Origin: Lepisosteus oculatus
Lineage: Eukaryota > Chordata > Actinopteri > Semionotiformes > Lepisosteidae
Reading direction: 5' to 3'
Assembly (NCBI RefSeq): GCF_040954835.1
Contig: NC_090723.1
Location: 3,048,001-3,112,000 of the forward strand
DNA length: 64,000 nucleotides
A program made the translations under genes and the position numbers. The notes beneath the pieces are model-generated. The model did not search any database. It saw only the letters and a program-made list of their open reading frames with translations, and was not told where the DNA came from. The first letter of the stretch is position 1, and each line of letters opens with the position of its first letter. Positions 51,432 through 64,000 of this stretch are shown here, piece by piece.

Positions 51432-54400
51432 AAGGTAAAACAAGCTTGGATTAGGGAAGCCGTGTGATTGTTACTGTGAGCTACAGATGGATTGTAGCTC
51501 AAAGGAGCAACTGACTTTCACATGTGTAACTGGATTGGGATGGGAGGTCTATCATGGAGAGGTTTAGCAGGGATGGTTTTCTGTATTGTGCATCTAGGAA
51601 ACTTCAGGGATGTAATTTGAACTTTGTGAAAGGTAATGATCGGGCTGTCAGGGGTGTGTTCAATAAGCACAGTGCTCTGCCTGCTTCGAGGTGGAAGTTG
51701 GCTCTCAAGGAGTGATGTTAGGACAGAGTGCTTTCAAACACTGATGAAAATAAAGGATTGTACGGAAATCAAGGGTGATAGTTAACATTAGTTGCATGCT
51801 TGGCTTGCTACAGAGCACTCTGTAGATCTCTGCCTTTTGAATCACTCCCAGATAACGACTTACTTCTTGCTGGCTCCCAGCGATAAAGTTTGCAAGAGTA
51901 TCATGAAGTTAAAATTTTCACAAATAATACATTTTAAAAAAGCTAATTCAGTGGACTCAGTGTACTGTTAAAAAAGTGTACTGTTTTTAAAATCGTTTAT
52001 GTATTTTTTTCAGTTTGGCATCATAATAGTTGATCAAGTAACACAGCAGTTAAAGCCATACTTAAAAGTGGCCTGAAGAATTAAGATATGAGATTTATAT
52101 CTCAGCATCAGACATCTACAATATTGGATCAATAAGCTGCTTGCAAGCTAATTAAGAAGTTGTGATGTTATATACCAACACCTGAAATAAGTCAATATTT
52201 GGTTGCTGTGTTTCAGTTGGACAATGCTGTGAAACACTGTCATACTGTTGTTGGCTTTAACCACTGTTGTAACATGAGAAGAGCTAGCATTGTGTCCTGT
52301 TTGATCTTGGATAAAGTGACTCCTGTTACAACCATTCCTCTCTAAATGATGGTGTTCTATACTGTAGGAGTTTGGGTTTTGTGCATGTCGCAATAGAAAC
52401 AGCCCAAATGGATGTGTATATATGTAGTGATAGAAATAATTAACTTAAAGAAGGCTTGAAACCAAGAAAAAATACTCTTGTATTGCCTTGTATCGGGCAG
52501 CATTCATCTCTCTGGGTACTTCACAGGCATCAACAGAAAATGATGTTCACATCATCAAATCTAACCTACTACCTTCACAATTATTAAGAATCTGTTGTCA
52601 TTTTTCTTTGCAAATGTGCACACTATTAGTACTTTCACTTTTAAATTATCATCCCCCTCCACCTTAAAATACATTTATTTTTAGCTAAGAAGAAATTTCC
52701 CTTTTCCGATTGGAAAAGGCAGCTCACTACCTCCTTAAAGTATAGTGTTATTCTAGCTCAATGCAAAAGCACATCTTAGAAAAAAATGTTTAAAAATGCA
52801 GTATGCAATGAGTGATAGAATCCAGTGAAGGGGAAGGTTTTTTTTTCTTACGCACAACAAAGGTTTTGGAGCGGGGAAAAATAAAAAGATTTTAAAAAAG
52901 ATTTTAAAAATCCATGCTTCCTCTAAGACATTTTCACATTTACTGTAACATTCACTCAAACTCAAAACTAATATGGCACAAAGCACTCCACAGTGTTAAA
53001 TGTCTCTTGTCATTTAGGTCTTCTGTGTTTGTCATCTCAGTTACATCATTTACCTTAATTATTAAATCCAGTAGTAAATTATTATATTCTCTTTAGGTTG
53101 CCTATTACTCTTTTCTTCCATTAAGATTGCTCTTAGATTTTTAAAATGGTTACCAAAATTAAACAGAGGATGCACTTCATTTCCAAATCTAGAAAGTATC
53201 AATAAATATTTCTGGAAGAATGTCTTAAATTTAATATTAGAAATGAGATTGGGGAATTGGTTTAGTGTTTTCTTACAAGGTATATTAAACTTTGTGAAAT
53301 GCTAATTCATCTTTATTTTGAATGCTTCCTGGCAATTTTTAGTTAAACTTTTTAGTAGAAACTTTTTAATGGTATAGTCAGCATGATCTAGAATATCTTA
53401 ATCGGGATATGCATTTTAGAAAAAAACACCAACAAGAGTAAGTATTGGCACCCAGTATCTAGAACAAGCTTTTGCAAAAATGTATTAAGTGTGATATTTT
53501 TCATAAACTATATTTGTCATTGCTACAGTCCATTAATCTCTTTTTCATCCTGACATGAAGTAAACTAATTTAACATACAAGTTTCAGTACGGAAAAGGTT
53601 ACAGTAAAGAAAAGTTACAAGGGTTGAGAGGTTGTTTATAAGGAATCTTCTGTGAAATGTATTCCAGTCAACATTCTATACATAATATAAAAACACTTCT
53701 CCAGTTTAAGTAACCTGGTGATCTATTTTAGCAAATCAGTTCAATCAGTTTGTAAAAACTGAAGAATGCAATAAGTGCAATCCTGCCTCTTCACCTAACC
53801 ACCTTTCTCTTGTTTCAAAGAAACTACATTAATGGTATTTATATTTATCAGTTTGTTTCAGAAATCTTATACCTATGTGTGCAAACTGTTTTTGAGAGTT
53901 TCTAGTTTGTCCCTGCACTTGGTTACTTGCAGTTTGTGATATACGGCCTGTCATGAATAGACTAAGTTTGCAATAACATTGGATATCTCAAGATGTAAGA
54001 CAAGAATGCTCTTAAACAGCTTGTTGTGGCACTTAGTGACTATTCTTGTAAATAAAGCATGTGCTGTTTTTAAAAAACAAAATAAAAAAAGCTCTGTTGT
54101 CATCAGTATGGCAAATATGTAGTCAAACTGAAGAGGGACAGGCTCTTGTCCACAATAATTTATGACAAGACTTTGTTTAGTGGGACATCCATAAGAGGTA
54201 GATGGTAATACTAACAGTAGCATTACAATAAGAAATCAATTGAATAAGATGAGGATCATCATTGTTTCTATAGCTATAAGTAGTTTTGGAATTAAAAGAA
54301 TAATTAATTCCAAAACTTTAAACCGTAAACGTTTATAAAATGTTTAAAATTAAATATGAAGCTCAAAGCTACTGTTTAGCATTAGATGCATTTTTTTCAT

Positions 54401-55545
54401 TCATAGTGTTCTCAGTCGTTTGAGAGGCTGATGGTAGCGTTGTGATTTCTGTAGTCTACTTCAGTGGTTGCCCGCCCTGGTCCTGGGATGCCATTCTGGT
54501 TTTTGGTTTGTATTTACGCATTTCTGTATTCACTCCTGCATTTCAGAACCATCCTGCTTCAGGAGAATTTTTCAGCTTCAGCTTGCCAAGCTTTAAGCAG
54601 CATCCCCCCAATTTGCTTGCCCTTATTTCTGATTGCATACCTCCTGATAGGTAATGAACAGATACAGATGGGACCTACAATGTATAAAGCACTTTCCTAA
54701 AGATTGTTTTTTTTTGCAGAGGCTCGGTTGTTTGCAGTTCATGTGAGGGAGGTTCTAAAACTCGCTAAATAATCAACCTATTAAGAGCTAGAAGAGATTT
54801 TGGAAATGTGCCCCAAACAGAATGTTTAAATCGGGTTACAATTAATAATTCTTCTGAGGCACAAATTAGAAGAAAAGAGGTGGTTCCACCAGGACCAGGT
54901 TTGGGACACATTGAGTTTACTGATGAATTTAACATTTTTGTGTTTTTGTGTGTTTTTTCCCACACTGTAATATGATTTGTAGGACAAACATTTTGTACAA
55001 GAGACACCAAAACAATAAAAAAGGCTTATACTGATTCATGCCAATGTAGAGCTGTAAAACTGTGAAAACCAACTGTAAATGTATAAACTAGTCTGCAGTA
55101 TACACTGATACAGTATATGTACCCTAACCACAAAAGTGCCAAACAATGTTCCCACAGTGTTAGTGAAGACATTTCAAATAAAACAATTTCAATTTCAAAT
55201 AAAATCAACAATTTGTGAACAATTATTTGTGCACCTTTCTTAAGAATTAAGATTAAGGATTAGTTGATTAATCTTGTGCTTAAACTGTGTAGCATTCCAG
55301 GTTATTTTGCAATGAAGACTGAAATACGGGCCCTCCTTTGTTTATCATGTTGCTTTTTAATATTCCATCATTCCTTAATACTAAAGGTGCAAATGAATGG
55401 CAAACATTTCAGAGTTGCCTGATATTTTTCACAGAGGACAGCACTGACATTGTCTTTTTTCTTTTTCAGAACATTTTCTTGTATCTTGTATCTTTGAAAG
55501 GATGTAAAATACAGTGATAATAAACAGTTATTTCTAAAATGTCAC
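51432..55545 (+). other. tmub2: tmub2 3' UTR, probable, with several poly(A) signals
   Basis: No coding or clear repeat content. AATAAA hexamers occur at 51749-51754, 54051-54056 and 55519-55524, allowing 3' UTRs of about 0.3, 2.6 or 4.1 kb. Which is used cannot be told from sequence. The stretch is AT-rich with many T runs. Confidence 0.4.
55519..55524 (+). terminator. tmub2: Distal candidate tmub2 polyadenylation signal
   Basis: AATAAA in the context GTGATAATAAACAG, followed within about 30 bases by TCATGCAGTTTTTTTTT, a plausible downstream U-rich element. Confidence 0.4.
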
Positions 55546-56821
55546 ATCATGCAGTTTTTTTTTATTTCAATTTGGAGAACTTTTTGCCTCATGTACCCAT
55601 TGTTCAGCCCAGTGTTGGCAAGTGTGTGCAAAAGTCTGCCTGTGAGATTGTTGAATAATTTTATCATAAATTACACCAATATTATAGCAATTGGGTAAGC
55701 TTAAAATGAAAAACTCAAGTGACCAACACTGTCCTACCAATATGGTGATCTGTGCTGTTTCTACAGGCTGAGCAGTGCTCCTTTCAATAAGTAAATTGCC
55801 TTTCTATTTCCTTCTAGATCCTAGATTCTAGATTTTTTTTTTTAAAAGGCAGAATGAACCTTGTACTTGCAGGTCAACACTGAAATCGGACAGTGCATAT
55901 TCTGAGATTCCAAGAAGACTGGGTAAGAATGAAGTCTCTTATACAGTTAAAGATCATGCTGTTCTGTTCTTTCCAAGGTTGAATGAGATAGATTGCACTG
56001 TAATATGGGTAAACAACGTGTAGGACTAGCACAAGCAGAACACTGGAGGAAAGTTTGTGTGAGGTCTGTTTTTGGAAGAGTTTTGCCTTTGCCCTGTTTT
56101 TTAAAGCTTGAAAGTGCTGCCTGCTTTACAGAAACAAAGGTAGCTATCAAGCAACAGGTTCTTTGAATAGTAAATTAGCCAGAGGAGTACATGTACAGAG
56201 AAGTGGCTTTGAAAATTGTTGAAAAACTTGTTGTAGGACATTTATAGTTTTGCAGTGCATTAGTAGTCTTTTTTGGACTGATTCCAAAGAGAAATATCTT
56301 TTCTATAACCAATTTGTGACCAAAATTATACACAATGTTATAAAGGAGGCCTTACTAGTTCACTACACAATTTCAACGTAACTTAACGCTTCTGATATAA
56401 TTTACTGTTTTTGATAAAACTCCTATAAACTCCAGTCCAATAGCCAATTTATTGGTAGATTTATTCTGACTTTCTTAATATTTTAACAAGATATTTAGAT
56501 GATGATGAATTTAATAGTGGTTAGTTTTTTAGATGCATGACATCAGAGGAATAGAAAAATATGGATTTTTAAAATATTCTGTTACTACTCAAGCTCTTTC
56601 TAAATTGTTGCAAAGACAGGTGTGTAACAGTTTTGTATTTTTTCATTGGATTTTTTTCAACTGTTAAAGGGAAACTTTGTAAACCATTACAAGATTATTT
56701 TTCTCAGGGCAAATTTGTATTTTTCTGCTAAATGTGTGCAGCTATGTGAATTTTGAATCAGAATTTTGTATTTTGTCACAGTTTTACAGGAAAGAATCAA
56801 ATGCAACAGCATTTTAAAGAC
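55546..56821. other. Space between the tmub2 and atxn7l3 ends
   Basis: The two genes converge here. I see no gene, RNA or recognised repeat. Confidence 0.45.
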
Positions 56822-56933
56822 TTTATTTACATCAAAAGGCAGATACAGTTCACTATGGGACAATGAAAATTTACAGAATTAACTAGCTGTACATTATGAA
56901 ATACACAGATATGAAAAATATACCCTTTTTATT
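56822..56933 (-). terminator. atxn7l3: Candidate atxn7l3 polyadenylation signals
   Basis: Minus-strand AATAAA occurs at 56933-56928 and 56827-56822. The 3' UTR would then be about 4.7 kb. Nearer minus-strand AATAAA hexamers at 61038-61033 and 58110-58105 could give shorter forms. Confidence 0.4.
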
Positions 56934-59900
56934 TTGCCATGTTGTCAATACCACAGTAGTTTAAACAGGAGAGGATAGGTGCATGCATGTTTCCATCACA
57001 CTGATACCATATGCTATCAGTTACAAATGACAGAAAAGATACATACAACTTGGTGTCACCAGATAAGCACAGTATGAACTGGACTCCATTTTGTCCTACA
57101 GACTGCTTCAAACAGCTTAAAAAAAAAAGACCAAAGGTCAAAGAGATGGAGCACTCAAGCATATCGGTAAACTTCTTTTCACCTCATTTAAATAAAACTG
57201 AGTGTTCTTAATCTTGTGGACTTCTAGGTTGACCACAAGGCTACCATGAGTCTTCTCACAGAGATAGTGGATGAACCAGAGTCAAGTCAGAGCACTTTGC
57301 CTTATTTGCTAACAGAACAATGATGGTTTCAGCATAGCTGATACCCTCCATAGACATGATTTTTTTAGTCCATACAGTGTGGAAGGAAGCAGCAGTAACA
57401 ATGCTCAAGCAGTACTTGTTTTAGCAATGCAAATTAAGAAATCATACACCATACACACCAAAGGAACTTGCTAAAACAGGCTCATTATGGACCAAACTGG
57501 GTGTTTTCCTTTATACATTAGATTACTTAATTTTCAGAAATGTAGATGACCCTATTCTTTGACAGCTTTAATTACATTGCTAGTCTTGAGCAACTAACAA
57601 TTGGAAACGATTGTCAGGGAAACCAGTCCTAAACTGAAAGATGTCTGTGGTTTGTAACCAAATCCCACTGAACAAAGAATGGATTTTAAAAAAAGCTGTT
57701 TAGAGAATTGTAATTGAAGAAGTTTAAGCATCATTGTCCAGAATGCCAGTGCCACTGCAACTTCTCCCACGTTGAATTTAGCAGTGGTTTTGGAATTACA
57801 ATGTAATGATTAAGTGACCAAGTCAGGCTCACTGTTTTACCAATAGCTTGCTCTAAATTTCAGCTCTCATCTCTACAGTTGTGAGTCTATGGAAACATCC
57901 TGTTGTACCATTTTTCTTTTCTGTTCCACAGAAAAAAAGGGGGAAAACAGCCTCTCTGAGTATATACTACAGTGCTCATATCAGGTTATTACAGTATTGA
58001 GGTAAAAATACAGCATTACAATGTCCAACAACACGTGGTAAGTGTGTCTGAATGCTGGAAGTCCAATGTCCTCAAGTATATTTCTGCCAAGATCCAGCTG
58101 ACAGTTTATTTTCCAAGATTTCTGAAACCGTAAGATGATGCCAAAGATACAGAGCGTGGATGGAAGCTAGCACTACCTTGACTCAACCAAAATAGTTGGA
58201 TTTTTATCACTATCATTCATACACACTCACGTACAAATGTGCGCACAGACACACATAAAGTGCAATGGGTCTTTGTGGCAGAATCAACACTACGGCCACA
58301 GACTGACCAAGTCACTCCCAGTGAATGAAGACATCAAGATGGGATGCTTCAAGATAAGCTCCTGGCCTTCAGTTTTTCTCCGTCTACACACTTAAAAAAA
58401 AAAAAAACACATCCACAGTTTCAGCTTTAAAACCTTCTATAAAAGAAATAAAAATATCATTATGATATGTAGCTTGGTCCCAGAAATAAAGCAATACCAA
58501 AACAATTTAAAATACTCAATGTGTGTTCCTGGAATGCTCTACATTTCAATCTCTAAAGAGTCATTTCAAAATCCCTTTTTACCTCTGCATGGCTGACATT
58601 GCAGCATTCAGAAGCAGATCTACAAAAATAATAGATTTAAGAATACTCTGTTGGTAAGCCATGTTCAGAAAATGCCAGGAGGAGCAAAAGCAAAAAGAAA
58701 CTCCCCCAGTGGTGAGCAGGTAAACAGCATGTCTGCAAGACCCAATGTCCCAGTAAAATGGTTTCTACCAGAGAGGTAGGATGCAAAATATATCATCTTC
58801 ATCAGATTTTTTAAAAATGCAGGACTTGCACCTAGACGTTCATGAATAATACCAAGCTGTCTCCAAGCACAACTAAAGAACATGTCGTTTAAATAAACAT
58901 TTGGAATTGTTCCCATTCCTGAATGTTTTCTTCTTTCCATGTATATATACTGTCGTTAGTTTTGGATACAAATTGAGCCTAGCTAATCCATTTACTACAT
59001 AATACAGGAGTACAGATACTGCAGAGAAGGCACATTTCTGGAAAACAAGCCAGAGTATTTAAAGCTGACCAAATTTGCTCTCATTACCAAAGTTCCAAGT
59101 TACCAAGTTCTAAATTCCAGTTTTCTGGCTTGCCACTACCTAACTGCTTCTTCAGGTTCAGTGAAGGACTGAAGGCACAGAGATATAAAGGGATTGAGAA
59201 ATATTCATTCTGCAGTTCTTAAATTACTTATTTCACTTGAAACATTAGCTAACAATAGGATGAATCAAACACGTATAGTGAAAAAAAACAATAATTCATC
59301 ACATACCATTCTTGGAGATGAGGGCTGTTGATATTTATCTATATATTTATATATTTTGACAATGAGAGATTTTTGATGGAGACTAACAGTAAATGTTATT
59401 TTACAGAGCCCTTTGCTAAACAAGCTGTTTTGTTTTTATCCTGATTTTATAACAGTGAAAAGTTATTGACAATGCAAAATGATTCACAGTCATTCAACAA
59501 TATTTTTAAAAAGCATATTATGTAACTTCAAGATAAACTGCAATTACACTGGGACTTTTAAAATAAAATATTTGATGTGTATGTTCATAAACACAAGCAT
59601 TCAATCCCACCTAATTCTCTTTAACTAGTTCTTACTGTGAAGTTTCTTGTTCTATTCAACAACTCCCAGGAATACAAATCTTGAATTATCTTAAATACCC
59701 AAGCTTTCATAGGGAAAGAACGTTCTTCAGTCTCATTCTCCTTTGCTGTTATTAAGCATACCTTAATGTGCATATGACACAAACATTATATGTTTCTGTG
59801 TATGTAATATATAGACACAGTGTATTGTAAAATTGTTTTAATTGGGTTATAGTAACTTGTATGGAATTTTGATTTCTCTATCAAACACAAGGTAAAACAT

Positions 59901-61583
59901 ATGTTTATAATATTATGATACTGTGATGCCACGTAAGCACTCATATTAGGATCGTGGCAATAGTTTGAACGGAAAACCAATTTACAACTAGAAATATTTT
60001 CCACTTAATTTAAAGGATTAAATACCAAACAAATATTGCATTTGTGTAATGATAATGATTCAGTAACTAAACAGGCAGGGGAAGCCAAAGAAAATTAGGA
60101 TTCAAAAGCAAGACCAACATTTAAAGTTAATGGGTTTGTGAGGCAGAGACACAAGCAGCATGAATTGTTGGTATAAACATATGAGCTGGGTAATATGGGA
60201 CTAATAGTATTTGTTGAGATTGCAATGCCACTTGGTATACCTTCTATCTCAGTGAGAAGTAACAGTTTGGTCAAAATAGTTATGGACCGTTTTCAGATTC
60301 TGTTGTAGGAAACCGTGAAGAATGTGGACTGGATTGTCTGCTATTTCTTTGGAGAAGAGTTTGTAAAATTAATATATTGCAGAGAATCTGCAGCCAACTG
60401 TGGAAAGAATGATTTGACATTTGTGGATGTCTGAGGTTTCGGGGACATAAGATGTATTAGAATTGAAGGCATGTTAACCAATGCAGCAAATTTTACAAAC
60501 GCCATTCAATTCCATTCATCCACCCGATTTCCAACCTCTTTATCCAGTTCAGGGTTGCAGGGGAGCTGGATGCTAACTCAGCAAGCAACGGGCACATGGC
60601 AGGGTTCACCCTGGACAGGACACAACAGTCCATCACAGGGGGCACCATTCAATTCCAGGTCTGGAAATCACATAATTGGTACAGGGCAGGCAGGCCCAAT
60701 ACACTGAAATACAATTACAGAATATAAGGAATGCAAGACCTAATAAAAAACGTTATCACTATAAAACCCAAGCTTTTGCACAATATTTCACATGCTTGTA
60801 CTGATGACACACATAAATTAAGCACTGAGTCTCAATAGAAAGCGATCGACTGTATTCTGAATAAAGACCATTTCTAATCTTTTGCAATAATAATATACTT
60901 AAACAATCAGTGTTGAAGTTGCTGTAGGGGCATTGCAATACAATCAATTTAGAAGAAAAAAAAGTTATCTTCCCCAGCAGGTTCAAACTTACTGAACATC
61001 TCATGATTGTGTATTATGTGTGTATGTCTACTTTTATTTCTGTCACAGTGACCCAGCATTTCAATACGCACACACATACTCACCGACAAACACAAATATG
61101 TTCTCTTTAAAAAAAAAACGTACTCCTCCACAAAGACCAGCTAACTATTAATGTCAGTCACCAAAGGGATTCTATTAGTATCGATGTTCATATCATGGAC
61201 ATTATTGTAATTCATCCGTTCACTCACATCTAATGGCCTGTTGTAATTGATTGGATTAAGTTACACATGGGTTTATGCCAAAGTAATCCTTGCCTTTTTC
61301 TCTGTTGAAAGCATTTCAAGCAATGGGCTTTGAACTGGGGAAGAACCAGTAAAGGTCTAGGACACACAGTTAATAGGGCAAAACTGCACAGGAGAGGGTG
61401 TGCCCTTACAATCTGGGCAGATTCAGGATATTTGCTGTACATGTAAGAATCCCACTACATAGGGGTGCCGTCCTGTTCCCTTAATCTTTATATTCCTCCC
61501 TGGGTAAGTGCTAGCAATGTACTTAGAGCTGTGAAGAGGCCTCTGTGGCTCCCCTGGATAGTCTCACCAGATCTCCTCCAGCC
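56934..61583 (-). other. atxn7l3: Probable atxn7l3 3' UTR
   Basis: This stretch has no coding signal and follows the atxn7l3 stop codon. One tRNA-type SINE fragment lies at 60512-60690. The extent depends on which poly(A) signal is used. Confidence 0.4.
60512..60690 (-). mobile_element. tRNA-type SINE fragment
   Basis: In plus orientation it shows TCCATTCATCCACC (tail), TTATCCAGTTCAGGGTTGCA, CACCCTGGACAGGACA, CAGTCCATCACAGGGGG and CAATTCCAGGTCTGGAA. This is the 3' part of the family with the head missing. Confidence 0.6.
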
Positions 61584-63015
61584 TCAGTTCATGTCATCAT
61601 AGATACTTGGAGTGGGAGGAGCTGGCAGCTTAGGTTTCTTCTTGCGATTGGAGGAGCCCAGGCCCGACTGAGAGCCCCCGCTTCCCCCACTGCCCAGGCC
61701 CAGAGACGGCTTCTTCTTCTTGGGTTTCTTGGATTCAGAGTTGTTGGTACCTGAGAAGGAGAATGAGGGGGTTGAGCCTGAGCGGCGGTGTTTAGCAGTC
61801 AAAGACCTTAGCTGCTCAGTTGCTATGTGCTTCCACTACTGCTGTTTAAAAATGTGCAAATTATCATGGCACTTATTGACAAAGACAGTTATTGGTATTT
61901 TACATGGAATTTGACATTGTGCGGGATTCAGTGAAACTAGAGTAAACAGTACTTTTTTTTAAATTTCCTTCTGAATGTTGCATTACCAGCACATTACCTA
62001 AAGACTGAGTTTTTGCCAAGAAGAGAGCTGCACCTTCCCTGACAACAGTTTAACTAGTTTAACAGTCCAATCACAACAACTTCAATGTTAACAGGGAAGT
62101 CAAGCTTCCAACCAGGAAAACAAACCAACTAAATAACCCAACTGAAGATGCCCGCAAAATGGCTGCCTTCTCATTCTGAACTCACTTGCTTTTGAAGATG
62201 CCGAATCTGAAGGGGAAATGTCAGAAGAGGCATCCCACTGCAGCCTGCTCATCAGGGCCTGGGTCTCTGTGGGGTCGTATGCGTCATTTTCAACAATCAT
62301 GTCCGAATCCGGCAAAGTAGACCTGCAACCAGAAAAAAATAACTAAACTTGGGCACCCAGAAAAAACTCATGGAAATAGCAAACTCCACAAAGAAGGCAC
62401 TCCAGGAAGGAATTGAACCCAGGACTCCAGAGAGGTGAGGTAGCAACGTTAACTACTACACCTCCATGCTGCCCCTAAAATCTATTTTGATTTTTTTGCT
62501 TTTTTGCTTGCTTTTTATAACATTATAATATTAAAAAATAAATGTAGATTGTTTACCCTTTGTATCCTTCTTGATTTGGAAATTATTCCAGAAAATTGTC
62601 ATTGCCCGCTGTCTTGTGAAGAACTGTGTTCTAACACTGCATAAAACCCAAATCCTTCCTCTCTTCGTTTCCCGATATTCAGTTTTCTGAAATGCTCTAG
62701 GAGAAGGAACCCGGGCCAGCTCATGCTCCAGAAAATGCCCTGCCTCTGGCCAAGCCACTGCGGGTCTGGAAGTCAGCAGGACCATACCTGTCCTCAAACT
62801 GCACCAAGGCCTTTTCTCTTTAGGGGCGTTCAAAGCAGAAGGAAGCAGAAGTGGTCACATGCCTCTCCCGGAGGTCAAACATGTCTGTAACAATAGCTAT
62901 AGTGAAGCACATGATTACAAATCACGACATCGGGCAGACTCACGCTGAAGGCCCCAGCAGGTAGACACGGACTGTTCGCCTCTGTTCATCTGTGTGCTGG
63001 GGACATCGCAGTGAC
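61584..63015 (-). CDS. atxn7l3: atxn7l3 (ataxin-7-like 3), last three coding exons
   Basis: ATXN7L3 is a subunit of the SAGA deubiquitinase module (with USP22, ENY2 and ATXN7) that removes ubiquitin from histone H2B; it is nuclear. Exons on the minus strand are 63015-62944, 62322-62186 and 61750-61584, with GT-AG junctions and consistent phases (2, 1). They encode LRCPQHTDEQRRTVRVYLLG, the end of the SCA7 zinc-binding domain, then TETQALMSRLQWDASSDISP with a Ser-rich run, then lysine-rich KKPKKKKPSLGLG and the invariant ending PAPPTPSIYDDMN. The N-terminal Sgf11-type and SCA7 exons lie beyond position 64000; I found no exon in 63016-64000. The junction gives SSKASTNNSES, shorter than the human form I remember by about eight residues. 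Confidence 0.95.
62343..62478 (-). mobile_element. tRNA-type SINE 5' half in atxn7l3 intron
   Basis: In plus orientation: GGGCACCCAGAAAAAACTCATG, GGAATTGAACCCAGGACTCC (reverse B box), TAGCAACGTTAACTACTACACC (reverse A box region) and CATGCTGCC. Only the promoter-bearing half remains, immediately upstream of an exon. Confidence 0.65.
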
Positions 63016-64000
63016 CTGGCAGGACACACAATGTGGGGTTAAACCTCTAGGACACGCTCCCAGATCAGAATGACAAAGTTCAGGTAGGAACCGTGTCACC
63101 ACCAAATTAAAGCCAGACTGTGTCATTAGGGTTTTTCACAGAGCTCAAGCACAACTGACCCCCAGTTGGCAGGCAGTGGCCTTTATTTAGATCGTGAGCA
63201 ACAAACGACCGTAGCTGGGGTTTCAAAATCGACAATCCATTCCAGTGCACATCAGTTATTTCTAGATCGCTAGTGCTTGATGAGTATGCTACAAAAGAGC
63301 AAATTATAAGTGCCCACATGCCAGACAATTAAATGGCCCATTCCTGTGTACAGTGACTTACAGACAATCTTTCAAATGCTTGTATTTGTGCAGTTTTCAC
63401 ATATACGTATCATTAAATACATGAGACTTATTTATAAATCAAACTGCTGCAGGAATGGCTACCTGAAGTATTTTTTTTCCCAAGTTCTGGAAAAAAAAAT
63501 GTTCCTGTATCCACTTCTTGTTTTTTTATGCTATTCTCTTCCCTTTTGTTTAAAAGCTTCTGAAACCTTTGGAAGATCCTTAGCTTCAATTTAGTTAAAA
63601 TACATTTCTTTTCTCTTTTAAGAATAATCCATCCCTTTCAGTATAAAGCAGTTTTGGAGAATGGATGGATCGCAATTGCTAAGGATACAGTCAGCCCTGT
63701 CTTGTATAGGAGTGCATTGCCTTGTGCTTTTCAATGATTCTGTATATATGATACTGCACGTAGCTCACTGCAGGGATCAGGGTGAGATTGGGCATTCTCA
63801 GGCAGGTTGGTTGGTACCTTCAGTTTGAACATAGATTTCTAAATTACTCATAAGAATACTGGGTGCCTCTGTTCATTCCACGGACAGCAAACCTCCCATT
63901 AGTAATTTAATAGAAAAATGATACTTGTCTCATTCTCCGGATATGACAGAAAAATAAATTTTGATCTAAATAAGGAAAGTAGGACAGCTGCAGTCCTGGG
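63016..64000 (-). other. atxn7l3: atxn7l3 intron (partial)
   Basis: The exon at 63015 begins with a CCTGCCAG acceptor, and no CGVISEHTKKMCTRS-type exon (the preceding one) occurs before the window edge. Nothing else is recognised. Confidence 0.6.

Overview
The window is vertebrate nuclear DNA, most likely from a ray-finned fish. The genes have vertebrate GT-AG introns, and the repeats are fish-type: a tRNA-like SINE ending in (TGGA)n, a 5S-rRNA-headed SINE3, and Tc1, mariner and hAT fossils. A slowly evolving lineage such as gar, bowfin, sturgeon or bichir would fit the conserved proteins, but that is only an impression. There is no prokaryotic, phage or CRISPR content.

Layout. Positions 1-23408 are the start of a very large intron 1 of asic2 (minus strand), which holds only decayed transposons and AT-rich sequence. 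The first coding exon of asic2 is at 23409-23972, and its 5' flank runs to about 25.4 kb. The gap from 25.4 to 30.2 kb has one unidentified 100-codon ORF, a CTCF-like motif and a Penelope-like element end. Next come hrob (minus, ten exons, 39771 to 30669), asb16 (plus, six exons, 41454 to 46957), tmub2 (plus, two coding exons, 49957 to 51431) and the last three coding exons of atxn7l3 (minus, 63015 to 61584, with the 5' part beyond the window edge). I rebuilt the exons of all four genes by matching GT-AG sites and reading phase. hrob gives 685 aa, asb16 458 aa and tmub2 298 aa, all without a frame conflict.

hrob-asb16-tmub2-atxn7l3 is the block found on human 17q21.31, so this is a conserved syntenic segment. 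Two things differ from the human map as I remember it: hrob points away from asb16, and asic2 abuts the block. asic2 is also on human 17q, but several Mb away. The genes do not form a pathway: a proton-gated channel, an MCM8-9 recombination loader, a Cullin-5 substrate receptor, a membrane ubiquitin-like protein and a SAGA deubiquitinase subunit. Their neighbourhood reflects ancestry.

The most interesting non-genic signals are an imperfect duplication flanking asic2 exon 1, a SINE3 copy carrying a full CTCF consensus in asb16 intron 3, a SINE3 copy with its whole body deleted, a Penelope-type tail resembling a hammerhead core, and an apparent ATG-only first coding exon in hrob beside E2F and ZNF143 motifs. 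I did not find a clearly new biological system.
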